Assembly: GCA_030533445.1 (NCBI GenBank)
Contig: CM060064.1
Location: 25,546,626-25,610,625 of the forward strand
Source: Cyprinodon diabolis
Lineage: Eukaryota; Chordata; Actinopteri; Cyprinodontiformes; Cyprinodontidae
Direction of reading: 5' to 3'
DNA: 64,000 nt
Shown in pieces: positions 25,953 through 37,441 of the stretch. The translations under genes were made by a program, and so were the position numbers. The notes under the pieces were generated by a model, which saw nothing but the letters and a program-made list of their open reading frames with translations, did not search any database and was not told the DNA's origin. Position 1 is the stretch's first letter; the number at the start of each line of letters is the position of its first letter.

Positions 25953-28900
25953 TATAAAGAAAAAACTTTGGCAACCTTTATTCCCTAAGGTGGTATGTGG
26001 CTGAATTTCTACTTCGCTGCAGTAAAAAAAAAAACAGGTGTTTTGTATTGGCCTGTGGAAAAATCAACATAACAAATGGCTCACAAGAAGTGATTGTGGA
26101 TGAGATTACTGCGCGGATGCATCCTTGCAGCATTGGCATGTTGCTCCACAGGCGCAGAGGGAGAACCCCGACCCCGTCGGACAGCATTTCGGACAGCACT
26201 TCTGAAAAACGAGATTGGGAGATCCCAGCTCTCGCTGCAACCGTACGCTGGAATGACCCAGATGCAAAAAAGTGCAATGTTGCAAGGAGTTTTGTGATAT
26301 CTGGTATTGCGTGGGTCCTCCTTGTGGCTGGCTCCAAATCCATTCGGAGTTCCCTCAACAGCTTCAAAATGGCAATGCTGGATAAACGATATGTTTTGAT
26401 AAACGTTTCCTCCTTCATTGCAAAAATATTCACACGGAGTGAAAAAATGCGTTCTCTGCGTCTCCTTGCTTCATTTCGATGTCTCCTTCTTGCGACAATA
26501 ACCGCTGCCATGTGTGCGCAATTACGCATACAGACCATTTGCACCTTCTTTTGAAACGTGTTAAATATAGAGTCAGATACCGTTAGCAAAATTGCTTTCA
26601 GGTTTAATAAATCACTTTGCGAGTGCTAAATTAATATATTTACATGTTCTCTTCCCACAAGACGCACTTTTGAGTGTAAACGCCCCATATTGCATATTCA
26701 TTGCAGAAAAAGTACTAAATGGATAAGAGGCGCTATTTAGCACGTTTTAAAGATCAAATCCTTTTAGCACGCTGTTGATAGATCAGTTTGTACATTTTTT
26801 AGCGTGCACAGTGAAATAGCTCACGTTTTTATACACGCAAACCTTTGATAGATCCGGCCCATAGTAACCAGATAAGGTGCAGGATTTTCTCCCATTTCCA
26901 GCTGACTACCTAACATCCTTGTGAATGAATAGCTGGCCTGGTTAACACAAACATAGGATTTTAGTTTGTTGTGGACCTACATGTCAGGATTTCTGCAAAA
27001 ATCACCTGGGGAAAAAAAAAGTACCATTTGTGAGGGAAATTAATGAAATATTAATTTCCCTCACAAATAGTACTTTTTTCCAGATTATTTTTGTCTTCTT
27101 AAGACATAGACAACTAATGAACCACTTATCCTCACTAAATATCAATAGCTTGAGGAATGTGTTAAACCTTTGGAATCAACTGTTATAAAATACAGCAATA
27201 CATAAATAAAACAAACATGTACAAATGAGGCATGCTGGTAGTGAGAGAACTCTTATGTGGATCTGGTCTTTGGCAGAAAATACACCTATAGTTTGGTCAT
27301 GACGAGCATAAAATACTACTTTGTATCAGACATTTTAAGACTTGTCATGCTTCTAACAAACCTTATAGTTAATAACCTTTTTTTGTATCTTGACAGCTGC
27401 TTACACAACAGTCAACAGTTTTGTGCTCAGTAACAAATCCTTCTTTTTAACTCTATGATTGAAAATGTTCAGGAGTTCTCATTTCACCATAATTTTAATT
27501 GACGTGATTGAAGGAAGATACTGGATTTGCTTATTTGTGTGAAGTAAAAAAAGCTGTTTATTTCCAACATTACATTCGATTAAACTTTTTAAATAAAAAA
27601 ATGAAATCCTGTTTAATTAACTGCAATTAATACACTTCTCAAAGCATAATAGCTCACTGTTTGGTTTGAAATGAGGTTGGATGAAGTATAAAATGTATAA
27701 ATTCTACCCCTGTACCTCAGATACAGAACTGTCCATGTCTCATTATATAATGGATCAGTCAGTCACCATAAGTTAAAATGCCTTAGTTTTACAGTTTCTA
27801 TTGAAATAATAACTATCAAAGTTAATACAGATAACAGAAAGGTAAGACAGCTGCATAAATAATTGCAGTTTCTGACAAAAATAAACATAACATTTTCATT
27901 GTATAACATTTATACAATGAAATATATTCTTAAAAAACAAACAAAACTTTTACCTAACTTTGTACAACATAAAAGTAATCCCAGGGCAATCCCCCATCTA
28001 GTTAATTTACTTAGAAAGAATTGGCAGTAAAAATGCCTGTAGTTTACAAAACACAAACCTAATGTGTTACTAGATCCTTTGGGCAAACGATGTTAATGTT
28101 TCTGTAAAAAACATTAACAATCATGAATGCAAATGAAAAAAAAAATTTTCCTTTTACCATGAATGCTCCTCTCAGAAATGACTTGTCCACAAAAGCATGG
28201 CAAATTCTCATACGAACTTTTATAAACGTTGTCCTGAATAAAGAGTCAAAACTTTAGTCAAAAATGTAGGTCTCCAATAGGGAACCTTTGGAAAAGTCAA
28301 ACCGAATGCTTCAAAAAATGTTCATAACCACAGTAAATGAAGTTAACTTGATATGTATTACATTAAAAGAAAAGAACAGCAAACCGAAAATGTGCTGTGT
28401 CATGCATTCTTCTCATACCTGGTCAGGGGAACCCGCCTTTGTTTTATTTCTGCTACGCTGGCAGGGTTGACATCTAACTGTAGCCCCTCATTGGGTAAGG
28501 AAGTTACATAACACAGATATGCAGCCAAGGACACAAACTAATTCAGCCTGTCTAAGATTTAACGATAACTGTAACCTTAAAAAAAGATGAAATTTTTCTG
28601 CGTTTTGTGGTGACAAGCTGCACATGTCAAAGTCTTTTTGATGATAATAGTGCTCTACAAAGTCGAACCCCACCATTCAGATGATAAAGTAATCCCAAAG
28701 TGGCAAAGTGTGGGCATAATGCTTTAATTTCCTGAAACAGTTCAGAGGCATGTGGCCATAATTTCATACTAAAATACATCAAAGAAATTATGACCAGCTT
28801 TTAAATGTAAAATACAGTAATCCTACTTATATTCTTCTAAACATTTAGCTACTGATGTAAAGTGACTAACTTCTTCATCTATTACAAGTATGGAAATAAA

Positions 28901-29214
28901 GAGACATAGAAAATACCATGTGTTTTTTCAGCTCTTATATTAGTTCTCTGGTGAAAGTAAAAAAGGTTACTGAACTGGTTATAGAGATTAGAGCTGTACT
29001 CACCTATCTGTAGAAGCACTGGCGTCACAAGAGCAGTTTCCATGGCATAGCAAAACTCACGTCCAAACATCACAGCTGCATGCATCACCCAGCGATACCA
29101 GGGGATCGGATCCATTCTGCCCTCCTCATCCTCACTATTTTCATCTTCCCCGACATTGCTGGCATTTATTTTGTCAGGCAGGTCCAGGGCCTTACTTTGC
29201 TCAGCTTCTTCCAT
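18559..29214 (-). CDS. SLC45A4: SLC45A4, MFS transporter of the SLC45 family
   Basis: This is a 12-TM major-facilitator protein of the SLC45 (proton-associated sugar transporter) family; SLC45A4 has also been linked to polyamine/putrescine transport. Twelve coding exons: 29214-29004, 25476-25288, 25199-25020, 23350-22716, 22487-22338, 22206-21958, 20362-20243, 20102-20003, 19858-19778, 19295-19165, 19045-18977, 18843-18559. They total 2400 bp (799 residues plus TAA), close to the human protein (about 768). Residues 40-70 hold the first TM ([18 protein letters not shown]). The MFS loop signature [13 protein letters not shown] follows in the next exon, and [15 protein letters not shown] opens the 635-bp exon. 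A long, poorly conserved cytosolic loop (about 240-530) ends in a serine/acid-rich stretch ([19 protein letters not shown]). The second half includes [14 protein letters not shown] and [20 protein letters not shown]45A1 is the nearest alternative, but the neighbours DENND3 and GPR20 favour SLC45A4. The intron after 18977 starts with GC. Confidence 0.95.
18971..18977 (-). other. SLC45A4: GC-AG intron donor in SLC45A4
   Basis: The exon 19045-18977 ends ...TGCCAG and the intron begins GCAAGC on the minus strand. No GT lies nearby that would keep the reading frame. The matching acceptor is a normal AG before 18843. Joining at the GC keeps the highly conserved junction [18 protein letters not shown] intact. 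This is the usual context of a minor GC-AG intron (CAG before GCAAG). The reading is direct from sequence; use in transcripts is inferred. Confidence 0.85.
20363..21957. other. SLC45A4: SLC45A4 intron, no repeat family recognised
   Basis: Intron between the cytosolic-loop exon and the first exon of the second TM bundle. A short plus-strand frame near 20970 begins [15 protein letters not shown], and an open frame runs 21193-21423. Neither resembles a family I know. It may be an undescribed repeat. Confidence 0.3.
23998..24377. mobile_element. 380-bp hAT-type MITE in SLC45A4 intron
   Basis: Terminal inverted repeats CGGTGCGGTA / TACCGCACCG bound the element. Flanks are TCACATCA (left) and TGACATCA (right), an 8-bp target duplication with one mismatch, as expected for hAT. 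No coding capacity is seen. Confidence 0.7.
25726..26860 (-). mobile_element. PIF/Harbinger deletion derivative, copy 1 (SLC45A4 intron)
   Basis: The ends read GGGCCGGATTTTTCAAGATC on the left and, inverted, GGGCCGGATCTATCAAAGGT on the right, with ATA repeated on both sides (3-bp duplication). The body holds an N-terminal transposase fragment on the minus strand and a (TA)n run at 25931-25956. Sister copy: 44488-46617, inverted relative to this one and nearly identical apart from its nested insert. Both lack the DDE catalytic part. Confidence 0.85.
25978..26589 (-). pseudogene. HARBI1-like transposase N-terminal fragment
   Basis: The frame opens with a basic region ([14 protein letters not shown]), then a helix-turn-helix-like part: residues near 75-135 include [19 protein letters not shown] and [15 protein letters not shown]. 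These match the N-terminal domain of HARBI1/Harbinger nucleases (FFASGSFQ is typical). The text after about residue 140 is unrelated to the nuclease, and no DDE residues follow, so the element cannot encode an active transposase. Confidence 0.75.
26900..29003. other. SLC45A4: Remainder of SLC45A4 intron 1
   Basis: AT-rich intron sequence between the Harbinger copy and the start-codon exon. Apart from the hairpin at 27021-27073, no repeat or exon is recognised. Confidence 0.4.
27021..27073. repeat. Near-perfect hairpin in SLC45A4 intron
   Basis: TTTGTGAGGGAAATTAAT (27027-27044) is followed, after a 5-base loop, by its exact inverse (27050-27067). GTAC ends extend the stem with mismatches. On either strand it would fold into an 18-bp stem. 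It could be a tiny foldback element or a hairpin RNA precursor; nothing decides between them. Confidence 0.8.
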
Positions 29215-29734
29215 AACTGGCTGGACTTTATTGGAATTATTTCTGGTGAGTTTGTTTCACAACTTTTAGCAAATCCCCCCTAAACAAGCTCTACTAATGT
29301 ATATTGAAGCAAGACAAATCAAGTTTAAAAAATGGTCCATAACATTCATCTTGGGTCATTGATTGGATTAGATGAATTTTATTTTTAAATGACAGATCAG
29401 CTAAATAAGTGGAAAATAAAAATTAGAATGGGATAAATTAGCAAGGATGGTTCTGATGGTGATCTAAAAGGGGTAGGGATCCAAAAGGCTATTTCAAAAA
29501 AAATAAAAACACCTGTAAAGATGTTGCCATCTTTTAATTTTCAGATGTTTTGTCTGTAGAAACCAAGCAAATAATTGAAGGGGTCTTTGTGCAGATTCAG
29601 CTGGACTGGAATCAGTAGGTGACTGCAAAAAAAAAAAAAAACAACAAAATGAGTTGTACCATTAACAAGGTTTAACATGTAGCACAGAAGCTAATATATA
29701 AACACGCTGTAGGGGAGAGATGACATTTTAAATG

Positions 29735-30060
29735 CAGTCTCTTGCAAAAATATGAATACCTCTTGAACTTATTCACATTTTATCACATAGTAGCCATATG
29801 TTTTTTTATTTCTTGTGGATTTTTTTCTCTGTGATAGATCAACCAATTCAGTTCTAGTAGAACATAACTGAAAAAAGTATAGATTTATTCAGAACCGTTT
29901 TGTACAAGTAAAATCTTGAGAGGACTTGCATACGTGGGTGTTAGAACTTAATACCCTAAAGGGAAATCACCAATCAACTCCCTTCAGAAGTGACCCAGGC
30001 AATCAAGGTAGACCATCTTATTGCATTTTAATCTCAGAATAACTTTAGACCATCACAGCA
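29735..30060. mobile_element. Terminal fragment of a Tc1-like element
   Basis: TTGCAAAAATATGAATACCT, then TTGAACTTATTCACATTTT, and a later GTGATAGATCAACC resemble the ends of a common fish Tc1-like family. A related fragment lies at 41025-41300. Ends are not defined. Confidence 0.45.
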
Positions 30061-30322
30061 AATCCCCTGTGAAGCAGGGCAATTACGATATTATTCAATG
30101 ATAATGCGTTTTGTCAACAGAATTAATGGAAATATCAGTGATATAAATAATGTGCATTCTTTAAAAACAACCAGATAACAGGCAGCAAATAATTTGTAAT
30201 TGGGGCAGATGATAACCTTCCCACGAACAAATTGGGCTAAATATAGAGTCAGAACTAAAATGAAACTATTTGTTTTATACAGCTGACAGAGCAAAAATAC
30301 AGCCTCTAGATGGGCAAACCAG

Positions 30323-31340
30323 CAGAAGCGTAGCCAGAAATTTTTTTATAAGGGTGGCCAGACAAAAACCAATGTACACTGAGGGGTGGCCAAAAGTGAA
30401 TAGGCACCAGAACCTCAGGGTCAATCTACACTGTTCCTACAGGAAAATTAATGAGCAAAACATCCATATTTTCTAAATAAAGACAAACTAAACTTTCCTG
30501 CAGTCTTAGCTAACAAATAGACACATATTTAAACATCTGTGCTTTCTGGATAAAAGGTATAGTGGATAAAATTCTTTCAGGTTTGAGATTCTAGGGCGTA
30601 CTTTTTTCAAGTACTAATATCTACACAAATTGATTATTTAAGTTCTTATTACAACTGTTATTTATCTATGATTTCACTAAGACACCTAGATGAATTGCAG
30701 AGACATCATTTTATTTACCCCCTATAACACCAAATGTAGTTCTTTAATGTTAGTATATTGATGTGCGTAATTAACCACAAAAAAACCAAGTCGAACTCAG
30801 CTCCGCAGTGAGATGGAGATGCTCTGACTTGTCTATCCAGAAGCCAAACAAATAGAAGAGGAATATGAACCCAACTAGAGTGAAACGCACTGCCTTGGCA
30901 ATTTGTGATCTGAAAGCCCAAAGAAGAAAAGGCGACAACATATTTGGACAAAGACATGGCTGAGCAAACGTGGCTACTACGGTCTGTTAATTTCACAGAA
31001 AGAACTCTATTTTACTTATTACACCTACGCCATCCTTCTGTGTTTACATCTGAGAGGAGGAAGAAGAAAAAGAAGAATCCTTGTTTGCGCATGACCACTA
31101 AGCTATTTTCCCACAACGACCTCACGATTCCTGATCGGGAGTTGTTCATGAGAGGCTGATCGCCCCTCTTTACCCCCTGAACACTATACGACTCACAATC
31201 AGGCTGAAAGTCGGCCCGATCAAAAGATTCTTGCACAACAGAAAAATCGCCCCAAAAATCTCACAGTGTACACCCGGCTTTAGAGGGAATAAAATGGTAG
31301 GGGTTGACCACCCCTGGCCCCCCATCTAGCTCCGCCCCTG
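30323..31340. mobile_element. 1.0-kb hAT-type non-autonomous element
   Basis: The left end is CAGAAGCGTAGCCAGAAA and the inverted right end is CAGGGGCGGAGCTAGATG. Flanks are CAAACCAG and CAAGCCAG, an 8-bp duplication with one mismatch. The interior (for example a GC-richer part at 31060-31260) has no transposase frame I recognise. It lies upstream of the SLC45A4 start codon, possibly in a leader intron. Confidence 0.7.
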
Positions 31341-31848
31341 CAAGCCAGTAGAGAAGGAAACAAATCAATTTGGAATTGCAACATCTGAACACGTTGTAGG
31401 AGTGTAAATACTTTTGCATAATACTTTCCAATAAAGTGTAACGAGTATTTGGTACTTTTTGCATCCCCAATAGAAAACAAGAAGTCCTCCGAGGCTTAAA
31501 AGAAAATGTAGGTTTGCTTCATAATAAACATACAAAATATGTCAGTAGATTTGAAGAAGGAACTGAATATATCCAGAGGTTGGCTACATGATTTTTTCCT
31601 ATTAACAAACTAAAGCTTGAGCTGCTTCACATTCTAACCTTTAAACCAATAAACCTTACATCAGAGGCACAACAAAAGCCACATAAAGAAATAAACCACT
31701 ATTGCAACACACTGTTGTGCAAGTGTTGAGTATGTAGATGGACAGATCTGCCTAAAAACAGCACATGTGCTTTGAATGCTGGTGTGATTTAACTCTGAGG
31801 ATATTGGGCTTTTTTACTGTTTTCTATATTTCCCTGCAGGCCACTGCT

Positions 31849-32067
31849 TTAACTTCCAGCTACGGATATGCGACGTTTGATTTCTGCTGCTAGTAGATTA
31901 GAAACTCGATCCGCGCGAATAATATCCAGAACGTGTTCTATACGAAAAGCAAAAACAACATTAAATTTCATTACAAAATTTAAAGTTTCCTTTTGAAAGG
32001 AATGCAGGGAAGCGCTTGTGTAACTTGTCATGGCTTGTTTTGCTGGAAAAAAAAATCTCATTGGCAA
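31849..32067 (-). other. Unidentified 72-codon open frame
   Basis: The minus-strand frame contains VLDIIRADRVSNLLAAEIKR and is bounded by stops, in sequence with more CpG than its surroundings. I recognise no family. It could be a transposon remnant or chance; it lies near the presumed SLC45A4 promoter. Confidence 0.2.
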
Positions 32068-32297
32068 ACTTTACCTATCCCGCCTATCCTTAACCGCAAC
32101 TAAAGCCAAGAGTTAACAGGCAACAGCAGCAGAAGTTATTCCATTAAAGCGGCTCATTCGTGGACGCTGACGTTAACCCTACCTTGACTGAGGTTTGACT
32201 TGCTGATGTTACCTTAACGAGCTAAACAGGCTAAAATAAAAACTGCCAGCAAACGTTTACGACTCGTCTCTGGAAAACCAATAAATAAAGGACATAC

Positions 32298-32440
32298 CAA
32301 GACAACTCATATCTCTGCTGACACGGAGCTGTTTCACGGGAAATATCCCCATAAAAACGTCAAAATGGGGCTAGCGTTCCGGGCTAACCTTCACCAGCGA
32401 CTGTATGGCACACGCGCTCGACTCATCCATTTCAATGGTT
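32298..32440 (-). other. Possible 5' non-coding exon/promoter region of SLC45A4
   Basis: The minus strand shows a good donor (GTATGT, just below 32298) at the lower edge of a stretch richer in CpG than its surroundings, about 3 kb upstream of the SLC45A4 start codon. The ATG exon (high end near 29214) has no strong polypyrimidine acceptor, so where a leader exon would join is unclear. Nothing here is diagnostic, and the upper limit is arbitrary. Confidence 0.3.
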
Positions 32441-32718
32441 TCCACAGTAACAAGGAGGAGGTGTGGACAAAGATGTTTAACGTGACGTCAAGTAAAGAAA
32501 CAAATCAATATCATATTGCACTACTTACCATATGCTCTAATTGTTTCTTAAATCCTCATAAATTAGAGGTTGACTGCGCACGTATGGAATACAAACAATT
32601 GATTTGCTTATTTTGGGGATATTTGGTCTCAGTACACTAACCGATAGTGTAAATATCAGTAACCAGAGTGTGCAGTTGCTTTGGGGCAGTGCCATACATT
32701 CTGATTAGGAAGAATAAT

Positions 32719-33470
32719 AATTCAAGATATCTTAAATTTTGACTAGTCAAAATTCCTTTCAAGATATCTCAAATTACGACACTGGATTTGTCATTTAAAG
32801 CGTCACACGCTGATTTTTTTTTCCTCCTGTGGATTAAACTGACAGTAAGGAATTTTTAAGGAATGATTCTCCTGGAAGCCCATTAAAAAGATCATTACAC
32901 ATTTTGACTAGTCAGGATGTCAATTTAAGATATCTTTACTGAAAAAGCTGAGTAATTCAAGACATGTTTAATTCATTTAGAAATATCTTAAAAGGAATTT
33001 CAAAGAGTCAAAATTACAATTCAAGATATCTTTAAATTTGTTTTGTCTAGTCATTATTTGCTTTTAAGATATCAATAATTTAGTTTTCACTAGTCAAAAC
33101 TGCATATCTCCTATCCTAAAACACATTTACGATATCATGAAGTTTGGTGGCATTTGAGATATCTTTAATTAGAATTGTGAGTAGTCAAAACTAAAATAGA
33201 GATATCTTGAAATTACTTTATGGCTAGTAGTAATTTAATCGTAGACATCTGAAATGTGTCTTTCAGATAGTACGTAATTAATTTGAGATATCTTAAATTG
33301 ACTTGTCCATACAAGTTAATGGTATATCTGACGTCATTTCGAGTAGTCTGAATGTAATTGGAGATAACCCTGAATAGGTATTTTCACTAGTCAAAATATA
33401 ATTAGAGATATCTTAAATAGCTAAAACGTCTAGTCATAAAACAATTTGAGATATCTTGAATGTAAAGGCG
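32719..33470. repeat. Array of alternating GATATC and ACTAGT palindromes (about 42-43 bp period)
   Basis: Eleven GATATC sites occur at 32726, 32763, 32929, 33025, 33068, 33131, 33158, 33201, 33287, 33407 and 33450. Between them lie ACTAGT or CTAGTC motifs (32742, 32907, 33047, 33089, 33386, 33430). Successive GATATC and CTAGT motifs are typically 20-22 bp apart, giving a repeat of about 42-43 bp. Consensus half-units resemble TTGAGATATCTTAAATT and TTTTGACTAGTCAAAAT. Units are strongly diverged. I do not recognise the family. Confidence 0.85.
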
Positions 33471-33479
33471 GTACAACCG

Positions 33480-35095
33480 AATTTATGTTAAACAGCTGCC
33501 ATTGACACCATGGTAAATACCTATGCAATTCTGGACTAGGATGTCTCTTTACAAAATTCACCTTTAATACACCTGATAGTTTGACAAGTGACCGACCCTT
33601 ATTTATACCCCAACTAATGGCAGGTTTCAACAAGATGGTGAGCCGTTTAAACACGATACCAATAGCAAAGCAGACAGTGGTACTTTTAATTACTATGTTA
33701 ATAACTGTGTGTAGTTCATTAGACGGTTGGTAAAAAAAAAATACACTCCTATAATATGTTTCAAACCGAAATAAACATCTTAAAAGAACAATGCATTTGA
33801 GTATTTAATTTCTTACAATACGACTTGGAATTATGGGTAATCCATAGCGTCGATTAAAAACATGGGGGGTTATGGAGTGTTGTACTTCATATGGGGCCCA
33901 CCAAGATAATGTTGCTTACGGGCCTGTGGTTGTGTCGTTACGCCATTGAGACTATCACAGTATAATAATATATAATTAAGAATGTAATCCCAGTTATATG
34001 ATACATTGAGAAGTTTATAACTCAGTCAAAAATGTCCCAAGATATGTGTTTACACGTTTGCCTTATCCACAAATATATTATCTTGTAATTACATTTTTGC
34101 ATTTTATTTTATACTTTGAAATACTAGAATTTTCATATAACTGTTGGTCAGGTCACAAAATTTAGATATCAAATCATATGTTATGAGCAAACTTTTAACC
34201 AGTATTTGAGTGACTGTTTTACCAAGTACCTTTTAACTCTTTCTTGAGAAATTTCTTGGATGACAACTTACTACTTTTATTTACACTTAGACTTAGACAG
34301 ATATATTTGTCTTTTTTTTTCTTTTTACACAAGTGTAAAACAAAAAGAAATTTCGTTTAGAACAGTTCTCTGGACAATTAGATTTTTTTAAAAGTGCAGC
34401 CTTGAAAAATAGTAAAAAAATATATATAAAAACAGTAATATAAACATATGACTGTAAATGTACAGTTCTAACATTTGATCAAATAGTTGTTAAAGTAGGA
34501 CTACCCTTTGGGAAAAAATGTGGGTACTCTACCTGCTTCAACACATAGTCATCACAGCTTAGTAAAATGGGAATTTGTATATGTCTGTGCGTTTGACTCT
34601 ATACATAAGAAAATCTGTGGAGCTTCCCTGAGATTTCAAGGATCTTATTTTGCCTTTAGAATTCCTCCATGGCATGGATTAAATAAAGACTGCAGTCAAG
34701 ATATTCTTTAAATCTTTGGTCCATATTGACAGCATAATACAGTTGCAGTTTTGTTGGATGAGACCTTTATTCTATTGTTCTCAATTGCAGCAAGATTTAG
34801 TAAATGTGAAGGTCACTGAAGTGCAATGAAAGCATTGGCTGTAAAAAACCACATTGAGGTAATTTGAGATTTTCTGGCACAAGTAATGATCCTGCTGCAA
34901 ATAGCCATAAAAGGACAGATACCCCCTGGTCATAACCAGAAGCAGGGTCAACATCAACTGTTGATTCAAGGGAAAATAAATCCATACATCCATGATGTGT
35001 ACACCAAATTGTAGCACTACTATATGTCGCAGCTAAACTTGAAATTCTTCAGACCAGTCAACATTTTCACTATCTGGAATTGTCTAATTCTGATT
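33480..35095. other. Intergenic, no feature recognised
   Basis: AT-rich sequence between the GATATC/ACTAGT array and the LINE relic. No gene, repeat family or RNA gene was seen. Confidence 0.4.
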
Positions 35096-35099
35096 TTAG

Positions 35100-36510
35100 C
35101 CGCAGTTTCCTGTGGATTGACAGCCTGTGCTGTTTTCTGCTGCCACAGCCCATCTGCTTCAAAGATTGATATCTGAAAGATGGTATTTTACGTAAATTTG
35201 GATGACAGTGGCCTAGGATGCAATGAGAGGCTCACCACTGGTGACTTGATGTCCTCAGGGTTATTTCATCAAGGTTATTGCAACCACACTACGGTACAGC
35301 TGTATAAATTCAGGCTATGGAATAACCACAGTGCTCTTATTGTTGGACCTTAGTGCAGCTTTGGTCTTTTTTGATTCTATTAGAGCACCCGGAAAACTCA
35401 ATTGGCCTTTCTGGTAAAGCACTTGACTGGTTTAATTCATCTTGAAGGACACTGACATTTACAGTGATTAACTTTACTCTTGATATCACAAAAAAAATCA
35501 AATGCCGCACTACATCTTTGGGGCCAACCTAATCAATATGATGCTCCTCCTACCCTAGTTTATGAAATAAAAACATATAACCATAATTATGCAAAAAACA
35601 CACAGTTCTATATTACGATGTTACAAGGGGACTATCATTCCATAATTATTCTTTTCAGGGTTTCGGCTTTTGGCCTTGGCTTCTTAATTTTTCGTCTTTT
35701 CCATTGTGAGTAACGTTTCTCAGTGCATCTCTAGTTTCTGTTACTTCAGCATGAGACCACTGATCAGGGTTGAAATACAGGTGTATTAGATTCAGGCCTG
35801 AACCTTCAGAGACACATAGAGAAAAAGAAAAAGTCTGCCTTCTATTACCTGACAAACATTTCTAGGATTCAATGACTAATATCTAAGCACAATCTTTAAA
35901 AACTTACCCAATTATTTACCTTTTGTCAGCTTGATTACTGCAGTGGTGTCTTCATGGATCTGCCAAATAAATGTATCACACAGCTCCAGTTGATCTGAGA
36001 TAGTGCTGCCCGCTTCTTCACTAAAACTTACAAAGTAAAGAACATTGCCATAGTTCTTAAACTGGCTTCCCATTTTCAGAGAAACATAGACCTACTTCTG
36101 GTATTTTATGAATTATTGAATTGCAAAGCCACAAAATACTTTACAGACTTGTTGTTAGGGTATCAACCATCAAATTAGGTTTTCTAGTTCAAGCCTGCCC
36201 AGAACTAAAAATGGAGAAGCAGAGTTTAGTTTCTTTATGCTCCACATATCTAGAACAAACGTCCAGAATTCTATAAAAGTGCTGCAATCCTGGTTTGCCT
36301 TAAGTCAAGATTAAAAGCCTTTTTTCTTTTAGTGCTGCATTTTGCTGTGCTATTTAGACTATTATCTGAACATCTTCAGTATAAATTTCTAGTCTAACTT
36401 TTTATGCTATTTCCATGTACTGTCTTCTATGTGTTTTCTTAGGTCCTGATTATGTATATGATGTTGAATTCTCTTCTTACTGAAATGTGCTATACAAATT
36501 AAACTGCCTT
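35100..36510 (+). mobile_element. L2-like LINE relic (RT region and 3' end)
   Basis: The plus strand near 35320-35360 reads as TTVLLLLDLSAAF, the reverse-transcriptase motif of L2-type LINEs. A DWF-like segment at 35425-35440 and a degraded QGS..GP region at 35510-35560 follow. About 35940-36490 resembles the fish L2 3' part, ending with ATGTGCTATACAAATTAAAC. Many stops and frameshifts make it inactive. Confidence 0.7.
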
Positions 36511-36819
36511 GCACTTTCTTACTGGTTTTTACTGGATATTTTATGTTTAAATCCTGATATGTAAACCTTAGACATGGTTGACAAAATTCCAGTAGATTGG
36601 GAGTTTCAGAAGTACTCAGACCAAGTTGTTTGGCATCAACTGTTCCACGTTTAGTGAGAACCGGATCAGAGTTCATTTGATTAACTGTTTTCTTTCCAAG
36701 ACAAAGCAATATATGGAGCTAGTCTACAATATATAGTATTACTTAATCAGTGGTACTATGTTTCTTTTATTTGTCAGCTCTGTTCCAACAGTGTGTGTTG
36801 ACAAAATGCAGGTCACTTA

Positions 36820-37441
36820 GGCCCCGTCCACACGAAGTCAAAACGAACACGAAACGCTTATATTTTCCAGAACGTTTGTCTTAAAGACGGAGACATAAAA
36901 TAAATGTGATCGACCACATGAATGCATGAAAACGCTGCAAAATGTATGCCAGGCCTGTAAGTGGCGCTGTGGTGCCAAAGCAAAAATAGGCGAAAACAGG
37001 CAACGAAATGTTGTGCATGCGCAGTAGTATTTATACAACAACCAAACCGGAAAACCCCTAGAAGAAGAGCCAAATCGATATTGCTCTGTTCTTCCTGGAG
37101 ATATTCCAGAAGAAGAAGATTCTGTTGTAAGCCCAACAGCAGGGTGAGTAGCATGAGCAGCAACCATTTAACACAGTACGGCGCCATTGTTGTTGTGATA
37201 CTGTGTCGCGCATGCGTGTTTAGAGGCGACGCTATGACGCATGTGTGTAAGAAAAAACATGCGGTCAGAGCTTAAAGATGGAACCGCGAAAATGGTGTTT
37301 CAAAATCTTCCCACTCTGAAGGCTTAATAAAAAAAAGATCAGTTACAGACCCCCGAAACGCCGGCTTCGTATGGATAAGAGGCTGGTTTGGTGAAAAATT
37401 AGTGAATTTAGGCCAGGGTTTGACTTCGTGTGGACGAGGCC
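36820..37441. mobile_element. 622-bp MITE with GGCC(C/T)CGTCCACACGAAG ends
   Basis: The left end GGCCCCGTCCACACGAAGTC is matched, inverted, at the right end by GGCCTCGTCCACACGAAGTC. TA is present on both flanks. The body is more GC/CpG-rich than its surroundings, which explains several accidental open frames. No transposase domain is recognised. The superfamily is uncertain; a 2-bp TA duplication would fit Tc/mariner or ISL2EU-type elements. Confidence 0.75.

Noticed and set aside
25997..26554. 185-codon plus-strand open frame
   Set aside because: It is antisense to the Harbinger transposase fragment, which carries the recognisable FFASGSF motif on the other strand.
36838..37275. Overlapping 104-109 codon frames on both strands
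   Set aside because: They lie inside a GC-rich MITE with clear terminal inverted repeats and show no known domain.
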